DNA of 51,105 nucleotides from Geodermatophilaceae bacterium (GTDB lineage: Bacteria; Actinomycetota; Actinomycetes; Mycobacteriales; Geodermatophilaceae): NCBI GenBank assembly GCA_013812145.1, contig JACCTY010000026.1:1-51105 (forward strand). The letters run 5' to 3'. The notes under the pieces are model-generated. The model saw only the letters and a program-made list of their open reading frames with translations. It was not told where the DNA came from and did not search any database. The translations under genes and the position numbers were made by a program. Below are positions 40,804 to 49,326 of this stretch, in pieces. Position 1 is the first letter of the stretch; each line of letters opens with the position of its first letter.

Positions 40804-41721
40804 TCAGCCGCGGCGGGCGCGGGCGCGCCGCTTGCCTTCGTGCATCGCCTGCACCCTGGCGATCGGGATCGCCCGGCCCTCCTCGATCAGCTCGGAGCTG
40901 GGCCGCTGCGGCTCGGGCATCCGGTCCGCCCAAGGATCGGCATCGGCGAGCAGCCGGGCCGCGGTGTGCACGGTGAAGTCAGCGGGCGCGACCCGATCGA
41001 GGTTGTCCCACGCCACCGGGAACGACACCGGCGTTCCTGGCCGAATGCGTGGGCTGTAGGCCGCCACAACCGTCGCCCCGCCAGACCGGGTCGAGTCGAG
41101 GAACACCTTGCCCTCGCGGTCCTCGCGGATGTACGCCGTGGTGGCCAGCCCCGGGTCCAGACGCTCGGCCCGCGCTGCAATGGCACGCGTGGCCGCGGCC
41201 ACCTCCTCACCCGTCACTTCAGCGCTGACCGGCACGAACACGTGAACGCCCTTCGCCCCGCTGGTCTTTACCGCACCGACCAGATCGGCATCGGCCAGCG
41301 CCTGACGTACCAGGTGCGCGGCGGCCACCGCCGAGGAGAACCCGTCCGCTGCCGGTGGATCCAGATCGAGCACCAGATACGTCGGACGGTCCCGTCGATC
41401 GGCCAGCACCAGCGTCGGGTGGTACTCCACCGAACGCTGATTCGCCAACCACAGCAACGTGCGACGGTCGTTGCACAGCGCGTAGGACACCTCGCGCTTG
41501 GACGCCTCCGCCCAAACCTGCACCGTCCGCACCCACGGCGGTGTGTACTTCGGCACGTTCTTCTGCATGAAGGACGGCCGACCCCGCAGCACCCGCACCA
41601 CCGACAGCGGGCGATCCGCCAACTCTCTGATGATCCGATCGGCAACCGCGTCCAGGTAGTCCACCAGATCTCGCTTGGTCGCTCCGGCCCCCTCGAACAG
41701 CGGCTCGTCGAGGTTGCTCAT
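40804..41721 (-). CDS. LigD-type polymerase/primase domain protein
   Basis: The ATG at 41721 gives 305 residues (a start at 41754 is possible). It matches the stand-alone archaeo-eukaryotic primase domain of bacterial NHEJ LigD. It has LRGRPSFMQKNVPKYTPPWV near 48, YLVLDLDPPAADGFSSA (the catalytic DxD) near 115, TSGAKGVHVFVPVS near 152 and DSTRSGGATVVAAYSPRIRP with PVSFPVAWDNL near 210. It adds nucleotides or ribonucleotides at DNA ends. No Ku or ligase gene is seen in the window. The basic tail KRRARARRG could help bind DNA. Confidence 0.92.
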   Translation of the reverse strand: MSNLDEPLFEGAGATKRDLVDYLDAVADRIIRELADRPLSVVRVLRGRPSFMQKNVPKYTPPWVRTVQVWAEASKREVSYALCNDRRTLLWLANQRSVEYHPTLVLADRRDRPTYLVLDLDPPAADGFSSAVAAAHLVRQALADADLVGAVKTSGAKGVHVFVPVSAEVTGEEVAAATRAIAARAERLDPGLATTAYIREDREGKVFLDSTRSGGATVVAAYSPRIRPGTPVSFPVAWDNLDRVAPADFTVHTAARLLADADPWADRMPEPQRPSSELIEEGRAIPIARVQAMHEGKRRARARRG

Positions 41722-41758
41722 TGACACCCCGTCTCGCGTCTCACCGCCGGTCACTCGA

Positions 41759-42490
41759 TCACCGCGGCCCGCGAAGGGGCGTCGCCTCTGCAGGCCCTCT
41801 GGTCGAACGCCCAGGGGGTCCGTCGCTCGAGGGTGGGGAGGCGCGGAGGTTCCAGGTGGGCAGCATCTGCGCGAGTGCTCGGGAACCAGTGATGTTGATC
41901 TTCTGGGCTCGGACGGCGTCGGCCCATTCGATCTGGTTTGTGTGCCACCGGGTCAGTGTGATGGCGCTGGTCTCGACGACGAGGTCGTCGTCGAACCCTG
42001 GGGCCTTGGTACACACCTCGGCGTGCGTGGGGTTGACGATCAGCCAGATTCTGCGGTCCTCGGCTGGCTGGTCCGTGAGCTCGAACCGGACCACGACTCG
42101 ACGATCGGGAAGGTTGGGGTGCGCGAGGTAGACCGTTGACCAGGTCCACAGGAGGAATCGTGGATTGGTGTGCTCATCGCGCAGTTCGACCCATTGCTCG
42201 CCCCAGGCGCCGAGCGCTGAGAGGACCGGCCAGAGATCGCGGCCAGCGTCGGTGAGCCGGTAGCCAGCTCCGGAACCGGATGTCCTCGGTTGCACCTGGA
42301 TGATGCCGGCCCGTGTGAGGTGGCGCAGTCGCTGCGTCAGCACCGTGTGCGACAGCCCCGGTGCCCCTCCGAGGATTTCGCTGTAGGTGCCACAGCCCGC
42401 GTGGATGTTCCGCACGATGAGTGGGGTCCAGCGTTCGGCGAAGATCTCTGCCGCCCGAGCGATCGGGCAGTACTGCCCGTAAGTCCGCAT
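41759..42490 (-). CDS. HxlR family transcriptional regulator with C-terminal domain
   Basis: The ATG at 42490 gives 243 residues. The N-terminal 100 residues form the HxlR winged helix: YGQYCPIARAAEIFAERWTP (with the conserved Cys), RNIHAGCGTYSEILGGAPGL and VLTQRLRHLTRAGIIQ. The remaining 140 residues are a beta-rich domain (VVRFELTDQPAEDRRIWLIV, FDDDLVVETSAITLTRWHTN) resembling SCP2-like ligand-binding tails. HxlR proteins usually sense small molecules or redox state. It is divergent from the methyltransferase gene with an 87-bp gap, which may be its target. Confidence 0.9.
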   Translation of the reverse strand: MRTYGQYCPIARAAEIFAERWTPLIVRNIHAGCGTYSEILGGAPGLSHTVLTQRLRHLTRAGIIQVQPRTSGSGAGYRLTDAGRDLWPVLSALGAWGEQWVELRDEHTNPRFLLWTWSTVYLAHPNLPDRRVVVRFELTDQPAEDRRIWLIVNPTHAEVCTKAPGFDDDLVVETSAITLTRWHTNQIEWADAVRAQKINITGSRALAQMLPTWNLRASPPSSDGPPGRSTRGPAEATPLRGPR

Positions 42491-42577
42491 GCCTGCAGTG
42501 TCAGGCCGGCGAGTTCGGCGGTCTAGAGCGGTTTTGGTCCTATCCATCGGCACGTGACGCGGCGCAACGTAGCGGGC

Positions 42578-43324
42578 ATGCAGCAGCGACATCAAGGTAG
42601 CGGGCAGCGGTGGGGTCCCCTGTTCGGCGCTCGCGCACGCGTCTGGGCAGACAGCTGGGAAGGATCTGAGGGCTGGGGAGCACGTGTGTACGAGCACGTA
42701 CTGAACAAGGCCGGCATCCGATCAGGGACGAGTGTCCTTGACTGCGGATGCGGCGCCGGACGGTTCCTGCGCCTGGCCGTCGACCGGGGAGCACGTGTGG
42801 CAGGCATCGACGCGGCCGACGGGCTGGTCCAGATCGCGGTCAGCGGTGTACCCGAGGCGGAGGTACGCGTCGGCGACTTCGAGGCGCTGCCCTGGCCCGA
42901 CCACGCCTTCGACGTGGTCACCGGCTTCAGCACCTTCCAGTTCGCCGACGACCACGCCGGAGCCCTGCGTGAGGCGCGGCGGGTGACACGTGGACAGGTC
43001 TGGGTGGTGATCCCGACCCGGCTGGCCGAGTCCGGGATCCCGCAGGTTTTCGCGTCGCTGACCGACTTGTTGCCGGCGAACGCGGTGCCGAGCCTCAAAC
43101 TCAGCGGAATGTACGCCCTGTCCGCGACCGGAAAGCTCGATGAGGTTCTGGCCGTCGCCGACCTGAGAACTCGCAGCGATGCCACCGTTGACGGGACGGT
43201 CGAGTTCCCAGACGTCGAGGCCGCGATCCACGCCTTTTTGAGCGCCGGGGCCACGACTCCAGCATTCCGGCCAGGCGGCCGCCGAGCAGGCCTTGCTTCC
43301 CGCGCTCGGGCCGTTCGTCGGTGA
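42578..43324 (+). CDS. Class I SAM-dependent methyltransferase, C-terminus apparently out of frame
   Basis: From the ATG at 42578 (a GTG at 42554 also possible) there are 248 residues. QRWGPLFGARARVWADSWEG is the start, LDCGCGAGRFLRLAV with AGIDAADGLVQIA is the SAM site near residues 50-80, and FEALPWPDHAFDVVTGFSTF follows. The C-terminus turns into Arg-rich RPGGRRAGLASRARAVRR after residue 230. In the +1 frame the DNA codes a continuation typical for the family, QAAAEQALLPALGP, then DRGRVTLPGWFRVVEAS, to a stop at 43376. A one-base gain near 43270 would explain it. The target is unknown. Confidence 0.8.
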   Translation: MQQRHQGSGQRWGPLFGARARVWADSWEGSEGWGARVYEHVLNKAGIRSGTSVLDCGCGAGRFLRLAVDRGARVAGIDAADGLVQIAVSGVPEAEVRVGDFEALPWPDHAFDVVTGFSTFQFADDHAGALREARRVTRGQVWVVIPTRLAESGIPQVFASLTDLLPANAVPSLKLSGMYALSATGKLDEVLAVADLRTRSDATVDGTVEFPDVEAAIHAFLSAGATTPAFRPGGRRAGLASRARAVRR

Positions 43325-43456
43325 TCGCGGTCGAGTGACGCTGCCCGGATGGTTCCGGGTGGTCGAGGCCAGCTGAGAAGCAGCCGCACTGGTAGCGCAC
43401 GCCACCTGGCGAGAGTCACCCGGCCAGCTGCAAGGATGCCTCGTCCGAGCGGGAGT

Positions 43457-44323
43457 TCAGGACCTGCCGGTAGCGAATTCTCGGCTCGTGCCTGACGGCG
43501 GGTGCTGACTCGAAGGTCTGGGCCGGGTGGGGTATCGCTGCGCGTACCGGGTGGGCGGCTCGCCAATCATGGCGGTGAAGTCGCGGGTGAAGTGGGCCTG
43601 GTCGGCATAGCCGAGTTCGGCGGCAAGTCGAGCCCAGTCGAGCGGGAATCCCGTCGCCAGTCGCTGGTTGACCTCGTGCAGCCGGGAGCGCCGGATCACC
43701 CACTTCGGGCCGACGCCGACGTACTCGGCGAATAATCGTTGCAGCCGCCGGACGCTGGTGTCGAGCCGATCGGCCAGGGTGTCCACCCGGGTGATATCCG
43801 GTTCGGCGGCGATCCGCGCCACGATGGCGGCGACCGTCTGGGCGGTCGGGTCGTGGCGCGGCAGGTTCGCGCGCAGGAACCGCTCCGCGACGTGGACCAT
43901 CTCCCCCTCGTCGGCGGCTTGGGCCATCGCTTGCTGTGGAACATCGGGCCCGAACACTTCGCGGGCGGTGACTGACCGGTCGGTGATCGCCGAAACGGGG
44001 GACCGGAGAAAGGGCCGGAAGCAGCCTGGTCGGAAGGCCACCCCGAACACCCGGCCAGCGCCTTCCAACACCCGGTACTTGTGCCTGCGCGCCACTCCAT
44101 GCACCGCAGCGGCGGTGTCGTTGACGAACGACAGATGCACGTTGGGATCGGGAACGATCAGCTGGCGGTACGGGGCCTGACCACGCAGGTCCCAAGCGAC
44201 GAACCAGTAACGCGAGACGAACGGGGCCAGATCCCGTCCCGGATCTGCCTGCCAGTGCCGTTGGAAGCTCGACCATGCACCGCGGAGCCCGCGATCCTCT
44301 CGCCCCGCGGCGCCGTTCGCCAT
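43457..44323 (-). CDS. AraC family transcriptional regulator
   Basis: The ATG at 44323 gives 288 residues. The N-terminal half is the AraC-type ligand-binding region (LAPFVSRYWFVAWDLRGQAP, LSFVNDTAAAV, GVAFRPGCFRPFL). The C-terminal 110 residues hold two helix-turn-helices: TLADRLDTSVRRLQRLFAEY near 190 and WARLAAELGYADQAHFTRDF near 243, followed by FTAMIGEPPTRYAQRY. It is divergent from the TIGR03086 gene with a 96-bp gap and may regulate it. The effector is unknown. Confidence 0.9.
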   Translation of the reverse strand: MANGAAGREDRGLRGAWSSFQRHWQADPGRDLAPFVSRYWFVAWDLRGQAPYRQLIVPDPNVHLSFVNDTAAAVHGVARRHKYRVLEGAGRVFGVAFRPGCFRPFLRSPVSAITDRSVTAREVFGPDVPQQAMAQAADEGEMVHVAERFLRANLPRHDPTAQTVAAIVARIAAEPDITRVDTLADRLDTSVRRLQRLFAEYVGVGPKWVIRRSRLHEVNQRLATGFPLDWARLAAELGYADQAHFTRDFTAMIGEPPTRYAQRYPTRPRPSSQHPPSGTSREFATGRS

Positions 44324-44419
44324 CCCCGAAGGGTAGGCGTCGCGTTTGTTCAAGACGTCGTCCACGGGCGGTGGATACGGTCCGCTCCGGCAGCATTCGT
44401 CGCTCAGAGGAGCAGTTTC

Positions 44420-45001
44420 ATGCACGAGCACTCGCTGATGGTGCTGGCAGCGGCGCCGACAGTCGCGGTCGTTCGCGGCATCGGCGCGGACCAGCTCGGC
44501 GCGTCAACGCCGTGCAGCGACTACGCCGTACAGAGGTTGATCTCTCACCTGCTGTTGTGGGGACCGTCGCTGGAGGGCGCCGCGCGCAAGAAGTTGGTGG
44601 CGCCGCCCGCAGACAGCGACCAGGACGTGGACCTGACCGACGGCGACTGGAGGGGAAAGCTCGAAGCGCAGACCAACAACCTCGTCACCGCATGGAGCGA
44701 GCCCGACGCGTGGGAGGGCACCACCCGGATGGGCGGCCCGATGGAACTGCCGGCGCCCATGATCGGCGGAATGGTGCTCGGCGAGCTCGTGGTGCACGGC
44801 TGGGACCTGGCGCGCGCGACCGGCCAGCAGCCGACGTGGCACGACGAAGTCCTGACGTTGCTCTACCAGGAGGTGGCGAAGACGGCCGAGCAGGGCAGGG
44901 ACATGGGGGTATACGGGGAACGGGTGCAGGTGCCAGACACAGCGTCGGTACTGGACCGGATACTCGGGCTGACCGGCCGCAACCCGAACTGGACGCCGTG
45001 A
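44420..45001 (+). CDS. TIGR03086 family (DinB/maleylpyruvate isomerase-like) metal-binding protein
   Basis: The ATG at 44420 follows AGAGGAG and gives 193 residues. It has STPCSDYAVQRLISHLLLWG near residue 29 and, near 120, GGMVLGELVVHGWDLARATG, where His and Asp belong to the DinB-like metal site. The family groups with mycothiol-dependent enzymes of actinobacteria and is thought to bind a divalent metal and a thiol cofactor. The substrate is unknown. It faces the AraC regulator, which may control it. Confidence 0.9.
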   Translation: MHEHSLMVLAAAPTVAVVRGIGADQLGASTPCSDYAVQRLISHLLLWGPSLEGAARKKLVAPPADSDQDVDLTDGDWRGKLEAQTNNLVTAWSEPDAWEGTTRMGGPMELPAPMIGGMVLGELVVHGWDLARATGQQPTWHDEVLTLLYQEVAKTAEQGRDMGVYGERVQVPDTASVLDRILGLTGRNPNWTP

Positions 45002-45031
45002 AAGCACTTCCAGCCGCCAGTCCCCCGCTCA

Positions 45032-45061
45032 GCCCTGACCGGCCAGACGCAGCGGTCGGGC
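45032..45061. terminator. Hairpin between convergent genes
   Basis: Gccctgaccg and cggtcgggc pair with one bulged T, in the 78-bp gap between the TIGR03086 gene and the nitrile hydratase-like operon. No T-run is visible, so this is only a weak terminator candidate. Confidence 0.25.
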
Positions 45062-45079
45062 TTCCCCGCCCCGGCTGAG

Positions 45080-45670
45080 TCAGACGGCGGCAGTGCCGAT
45101 CAGCCCGTTGCGGGTGACCAGCCCGGCGAGTTCAACTTCTGACAGCCCCGCGGTCCCGGCCGGCCGCCGGGGGATGACCATGTATCGCGACTCCGCGCTG
45201 GCATCCCACACCGCGATCCGGGTGTCGGGCGGCAGCTGCAGGCCGAACTCAGCCAGTACCGCACGCGGGTCGCGGACTACTCGGGAGCGGTAGGCCTCGC
45301 TCTTGTACCAGGTCGGCGACGGCCCGAGCAGCGCGATCGGGTAGCAGGAGCAGAGCGTACACACCACGACGTGGTGCTCGGTGTCGGAGTTCGCGACCAC
45401 CTTCAGCCGCTGTTCCTGGATGCCGCCCGACATCGACAGCCCGACCTCGCCAATCGCGCCGTTCGCGTCGGCAAGTAACCGCTCCCGGAACGCGGGGTCG
45501 ACCCATGCCCGGGCTGCGATCCGGGCGCCGTTCGCCGGAGAGCCGCCGGCGAGGAACTCGTCGATCCGCCGGTCGATCTCCCCGTCGGCGAGGAGGCCGC
45601 GCCGCTCCAGCAGGGTCTCGACATGCCGGACCTGCCCGGCGATCGCTGCGCTTGCGTGGTCACCGCTCAT
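45080..45670 (-). CDS. Nitrile hydratase alpha / thiocyanate hydrolase gamma-like subunit (cobalt type)
   Basis: The 196-residue protein has the metal-claw motif CTLCSC (Cys104, Cys107, Ser108, Cys109), with VCTLCSCYPIALLG around it; Thr after the first Cys marks the cobalt type rather than the iron type. Downstream WYKSEAYRSRVVRDPRAVL and IAVWDASAESRYMVIP match the family. Together with two small proteins encoded just upstream it would hydrate a nitrile to an amide, or hydrolyse thiocyanate. The start overlaps the preceding gene by 11 bp. No cobalt-insertion activator gene follows in the window. Confidence 0.93.
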   Translation of the reverse strand: MSGDHASAAIAGQVRHVETLLERRGLLADGEIDRRIDEFLAGGSPANGARIAARAWVDPAFRERLLADANGAIGEVGLSMSGGIQEQRLKVVANSDTEHHVVVCTLCSCYPIALLGPSPTWYKSEAYRSRVVRDPRAVLAEFGLQLPPDTRIAVWDASAESRYMVIPRRPAGTAGLSEVELAGLVTRNGLIGTAAV

Positions 45671-45971
45671 GGTCAGATCCGTCCTGCACCGGGTCGCGGC
45701 CTGCAGCCGCCTCCAAGTAGTCCTCCCACAGCTCCACCGTGACCGAATGGTCGCCGGTGCCGAACAGCTCCGCGGCAGCGAATCGCACGTGGTAGACCGC
45801 CTGCGGCGGCGTGGAGCGACCCCGTGCTCGGTCGTCGGCGAGCGGGTGACGACCGGCGGACTCGACGACCTCTCCGACGGCGCCCCGGGCGTACCGCGGT
45901 AGCCGGGTGTGACCGGCCGGGTCGAGCGTTCGAGTACGGACCGGGTCGCCGGGGCCGAAGCGGTCAGCCAC
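45660..45971 (-). CDS. Nitrile hydratase beta C-terminal half (thiocyanate hydrolase alpha-like) subunit
   Basis: The 103-residue protein matches the SH3-like C-terminal half of nitrile hydratase beta. It has FGPGDPVRTRTLDPAGHTRLP near the start, RGAVGEVVESAGRHPLADDRA in the middle and VYHVRFAAAELFG with VELWEDYLEA near the end. In common two-subunit enzymes this half is fused to the N-terminal half. Here it is a separate gene, overlapping the N-terminal gene by 8 bp and the alpha gene by 11 bp. No linker or remnant of the fused form is present, which argues against a recent break. Confidence 0.88.
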   Translation of the reverse strand: MADRFGPGDPVRTRTLDPAGHTRLPRYARGAVGEVVESAGRHPLADDRARGRSTPPQAVYHVRFAAAELFGTGDHSVTVELWEDYLEAAAGRDPVQDGSDHER

Positions 45972-46248
45972 CGGTCAGCTCCTCCGGCGTCGCGACACCC
46001 TTCTCAGCGAGCAGCGTTGTGATCGCAGCGAACCACTTCTCGTAGTAGGAGGCCTCGAGGTACGCCGCCGGCGGCATCCGCTCGACCGCGTCGCGGAACT
46101 CGTCGAGGTTGTAGACGCCCCGCCGGATCAGCGCCGAGTTCATGGCAAACACGTGCGCTTCCCAATCGGCGTGGAAGCCGGGCTCGTCGGTCTCTTCGAC
46201 GATGGCGGGGAACCCGACCATGCCACCGACGTCATTGATGCGGCTCAC
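45964..46248 (-). CDS. Nitrile hydratase beta N-terminal half (thiocyanate hydrolase beta-like) subunit
   Basis: The GTG at 46248 has GGAGGG about 12 nt upstream and gives 94 residues. SRINDVGGMVGFPAIVEETD is the classic nitrile hydratase beta N-terminus, followed by FHADWEAHVFAMNSALIRRG and LEASYYEKWFAAITTLLAEK. It is the first gene of the three-gene operon, whose order (N-half, C-half, alpha) is the same as scnB-scnA-scnC as I recall. It should form the N-terminal helical part of the beta-type unit around the cobalt subunit. Confidence 0.9.
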   Translation of the reverse strand: MSRINDVGGMVGFPAIVEETDEPGFHADWEAHVFAMNSALIRRGVYNLDEFRDAVERMPPAAYLEASYYEKWFAAITTLLAEKGVATPEELTGG

Positions 46249-46316
46249 CCTGTGTTTCTACCCTCCGTACAAGGCCCCGGCCAGTACCGGTGAGGACGCC
46301 GATTTCCGGCCGGCCG

Positions 46317-46741
46317 TCAGGAGGGCGGTCCGAGGCCCTTCGCCGCCGCGAGCTGGTGCACGAATTCGGGTGCCCGAGTCTCGAAGTCCAGGACCTTGGC
46401 CCAGTCCGGAGTCAGCACGATGCGCGCCATCTGGTCGTAGAGGGTCCGAACCTGCTCTTCGAACGCTGCCATCCCCTGCTCGCCGACGAGCTTGCGTGAA
46501 GCTTTGAGGTAGTCCTCCGGGACGCCGTCGACGATCTCGACGCGGGCGCTTCCTCTGACCAGCAGTACGTGCGGCGGCTGGCCTTCGTGTCGATGGTCAG
46601 GGCGACTTTGGGTCCGCCTGGATCGCTGCCCACCTTCGGTGCGCCGGACGCGGTGCACACGACGATCTCGGAGCCGTTCCAGAGAAAACCAACAGATACG
46701 ACGCGCGGCCCACGCGGCCCGGTCAGGCCGGACAGAGCCAT
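46317..46741 (-). pseudogene. PPOX-type (FMN/F420 split-barrel) protein gene with frameshift
   Basis: The first part, from an ATG at 46741, reads GPRVVSVGFLWNGSEIVVCT, then GGPKVALTIDT, as in pyridoxamine-phosphate-oxidase-like split barrels. At about 46590 the homologous sequence moves to another frame: QPPHVLLVRGSARVEIVDGV, then RTLYDQMARIVLTPDWAKVL and LDFETRAPEF, to the stop at 46317. A 1-base loss at TIDT explains it. The N-terminus is also shortened, as the first 20-25 residues usual in this family are missing and the DUF3291 gene overlaps by 19 bp. It is probably non-functional. Confidence 0.75.
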
Positions 46742-47232
46742 TCGTCACGTGAGCGGATGACGTCCTCGGGCTGGCCGGGAGGTGGGAGGGGCGTGCGGAA
46801 GGTAAAGGCGCGGGTGGTTGGCCCGTGCTGACGCAGATGGCGGACGCGGTCCTCCGCCTCATCGGTCGACGGGCGGTGCCCGGCTGGCACCCACCACAGC
46901 GCCGTCATCGGCTCGACCGCTCGGTGGAACCACTCCCGCCGCCGGCGCATCACCTGCAGGTGCCGGCCGGAGAACACGAAGTCGGCCAGCGCCTGCACCG
47001 ACGCCCAGGTCGTCAGATTGACGATGACACCGTGGCTGTCGCCGACGTCCCACCCGAAGGCCCGAACCGCCGTTGCGTTGCCGTCCTCGGTCTGCAGCCG
47101 CCAGCAGAACCCTGGCGCCACATCCCCAGCGGCGTTGACCTCGTCCAGCGCTGCCATGAACTCAGCCAGCAGCGGTGAGTCCAGCGGAGCCAGCAGCCTG
47201 GACACGTTCACCTGGGCAAGGTCGAAGCTCAC
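46723..47232 (-). CDS. DUF3291 family protein
   Basis: The GTG at 47232 gives 169 residues, opening SFDLAQVNVSRLLAPLDSPL. It continues with GDVAPGFCWRLQTEDGNATA, VNLTTWASVQALADFVFSGR and RREWFHRAVEPMTALWWVPA, the typical DUF3291 pattern of a heme-degrading-monooxygenase-like (dimeric alpha-beta barrel) fold. The function is unknown. The gene lies 78 bp from the divergent GNAT gene and overlaps the broken PPOX gene at its 3' end. Confidence 0.9.
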   Translation of the reverse strand: MSFDLAQVNVSRLLAPLDSPLLAEFMAALDEVNAAGDVAPGFCWRLQTEDGNATAVRAFGWDVGDSHGVIVNLTTWASVQALADFVFSGRHLQVMRRRREWFHRAVEPMTALWWVPAGHRPSTDEAEDRVRHLRQHGPTTRAFTFRTPLPPPGQPEDVIRSRDEWLCPA

Positions 47233-47310
47233 GACGCTGAAGGTAGCCGGAGGCGGTGCCAGATGGCGATCCTTGGGTTTCAGCGGGCGTCGGCCCGCCA
47301 CACTGGGGCG

Positions 47311-47832
47311 ATGGCCAACCTCCGCGCTCAAACGCTCGATGATCTTTCCCTCCTGACGGGTGGCGAAAGCCCCTTCGACGACTTTGGTCCGCAGGCTCCT
47401 CGAACGTCACCGGCCGCGTCACAGTTTGACGCCAAGGGCGGGTTGACCATCGTTGCCGAGGACGGACAGGTCGCGGGAGAGGTCACCTTGCACTGGCAGC
47501 AGTGGGGACCCAACGCCGGCTCCCGGTGCCCCATGATTGGAATTTGGCTCCGGCCTGAACACCGAGGCCATGGTCTAGGCACCCGAGCACAGAGCGCGCT
47601 CGCGAACATGCTGTTCCGCCATACGACCACCAACCGCGTCGAGGCGCACACCGACGTCGACAACACCGCCGAGCAACGGGCGCTTGAGGCAGTTGGCTTC
47701 CAACGAGAAGGCGTGACCCGCGGAGCCCAGTGGCGCGACGGGGCTTACCGGGACGGTCTGCTCTATGCGGTCCTGAGAAGTGATCCGCGTGCCCCCGAAC
47801 CCGGCCCTCGGCGAACACATCGTTCCACCTAG
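47311..47832 (+). CDS. GNAT family N-acetyltransferase (RimJ/RimL-like)
   Basis: The ATG at 47311 gives 173 residues. The acetyl-CoA site is IGIWLRPEHRGHGLGTRAQS (Q/RxxGxG/A pattern) near residue 90, followed by RVEAHTDVDNTAEQRALEAV and GFQREGVTRGAQWRDGAYRD, the classic RimL-type ending. It should acetylate an amine of a protein or small molecule. Its C-terminus (DPRAPEPGPRRTHRST) seems to have no homologue in the family and may be read-through into the adjacent hydrolase remnant. Confidence 0.9.
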   Translation: MANLRAQTLDDLSLLTGGESPFDDFGPQAPRTSPAASQFDAKGGLTIVAEDGQVAGEVTLHWQQWGPNAGSRCPMIGIWLRPEHRGHGLGTRAQSALANMLFRHTTTNRVEAHTDVDNTAEQRALEAVGFQREGVTRGAQWRDGAYRDGLLYAVLRSDPRAPEPGPRRTHRST

Positions 47833-48530
47833 ACAGCGCGCCTACGGATTGGCCGATCGCGCTCATAAAGTGCCGTCGACGCTGTCGACGCGCTTTGCCA
47901 TCGCGAGCGGCACCAAGGCGTTCACGGCTTTGGTCATCGTGAACCTGTTGGCCGAGGGAGTCCTCTCTCCCTGACGAGCGCCGTGCGGTCGGTGCTCCGG
48001 GATGATCTGCCCCTCATCGGCGGCGACGTGACCGTCGAGCACCTGTTGAACCACACGTCCGGCATCGGCGACTACGTGGACGAAGAGACAGGTCAGCTGT
48101 CGCCGGATCTGCCGGTTCACCGGCTCGTGGACACCGAGGACTACCTGCTCGCGTTACGCGGATTGCCCGCGAGGTCCCCGCGGCACCCGGTTCAGCTATC
48201 GCAACAGCGGATACGTGCTGTTGGCACTGATCGTGGAGCGCGTCTCCGGGCGAGGGTTCCACGAACTGGTGATCGACCGGGTGCTCGATCCTGCCAGGAT
48301 GACCCAGACCGCGTTCTTTGGCTCCGACGCTCTGCCCGGCGATGCAGCCATCGGGTAGCACCACGGCTGGGGCGTCTGGCTCGCCGGACCGGTTATCGTG
48401 CTCGACGGCGGCGACCACGGGGTCTCCTTCCGCAGCGCCTTCGACCCGGCGACGGCTGTGGACCGCGGTCGCGAATGCCAGCGGCGGAATCGACCCGATC
48501 GTCCACCGCCTTTGCCACCTGCGGTTCTGA
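47833..48530 (+). pseudogene. Remnant of a beta-lactamase-like serine hydrolase gene
   Basis: The parts fit one gene but lie in different frames. AYGLADRAH with FAIASGTKAFTAL (SxxK) ends at a stop at 47972. RSVLRDDLPLIGGDVTVEHL with NHTSGIGDYVDE follows in the second frame. RFSYRNSGYVLLALIVERVS (YxN) is in the third frame and ends at TAG 48356, where about 70 codons seem to be missing before HHGWGVWLAGPVIVLDG and HGVSFRSAFDPAT. The end WTAVANASGGIDPIVHRL is in another frame, stopping at 48530. The N-terminus is lost next to the GNAT gene. At least three frameshifts and one deletion make it non-functional. Confidence 0.85.
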
Positions 48531-48800
48531 GCGTCGCCGATCCGAGTAGGTGGGCGAGTGTGGTGCGATGTCCGGCGCATCCCAAGCGTGACATGGTTCG
48601 CTGGTAGCTCGGCCTGTTGGTGCCGCCCAGACCCCTCTCCACAACGCTCGGGCGGCTGCTCGCAGCACCCGAGCGGCGATCCTCGCAAGCCTTCACGTCC
48701 CACCCAGCGACCCGCCGCCCCAGCCGCCGACATCGCGAATCGGTGGGCTAACGAGAATCTGCGTGGACACCGTGCCGGTGTTCGGCCCAGGGTGGCCACT

Positions 48801-49187
48801 ATGACCGCACTCATCTCGCACACCTCCTTCGACAGCCTCGACGCCCACGCGATGTCGGTGTTCTGGGGCAAGGTGCTCGGATTCACCGAGGACCCGGACA
48901 ATCCAGACGAGCCCGGCGACGAGGAGTGCATGATCTTCTCCGCCGACGGTGCACAGCGGCTGCTGTTCATCGAGGTACCGGACGCCAAGCAGGTCAAGAA
49001 CCGTCTGCATCTGGACCTCATGCCCGCCGAAGGCACCCGCGACGAAGAGCTGGAGCGGCTACTGGGGCTGGGAGCCCGCACGGTCGACGACCGCCGACTC
49101 CCGGACGGGTCCGGATGGGTGGTGCTCGCGGACCCGGAAGGCAACGAGTTCTGCATCCTGCGCAACGACGCCGAACGCGCCAACTGA
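48801..49187 (+). CDS. VOC family (glyoxalase/dioxygenase fold) protein
   Basis: The ATG at 48801 gives 128 residues with the paired beta-alpha-beta-beta-beta layout: ISHTSFDSLDAHAMSVFWGK, EECMIFSADGAQRLLFIEVP, NRLHLDLMPAEGTRDEELER and DGSGWVVLADPEGNEFCILR. The His of LHLDL and the Glu of NEFCIL are typical metal-site positions. It resembles small glyoxalase-like proteins in actinobacteria. The reaction is unknown. It starts after the longest gene-free stretch in the window. Confidence 0.9.
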   Translation: MTALISHTSFDSLDAHAMSVFWGKVLGFTEDPDNPDEPGDEECMIFSADGAQRLLFIEVPDAKQVKNRLHLDLMPAEGTRDEELERLLGLGARTVDDRRLPDGSGWVVLADPEGNEFCILRNDAERAN

Positions 49188-49326
49188 CGAAACCAGGCCG
49201 AACCGTTCTCCGCACGGACACCGTCACCGGTCCACGATCGAGGACGGGCGGCTGTGGCACCTGCGCCAACCTCGGACGACTTGTCAGGCCGTGCGGCCGA
49301 CGCCGAGCCGATACGATGCCCCGGTG

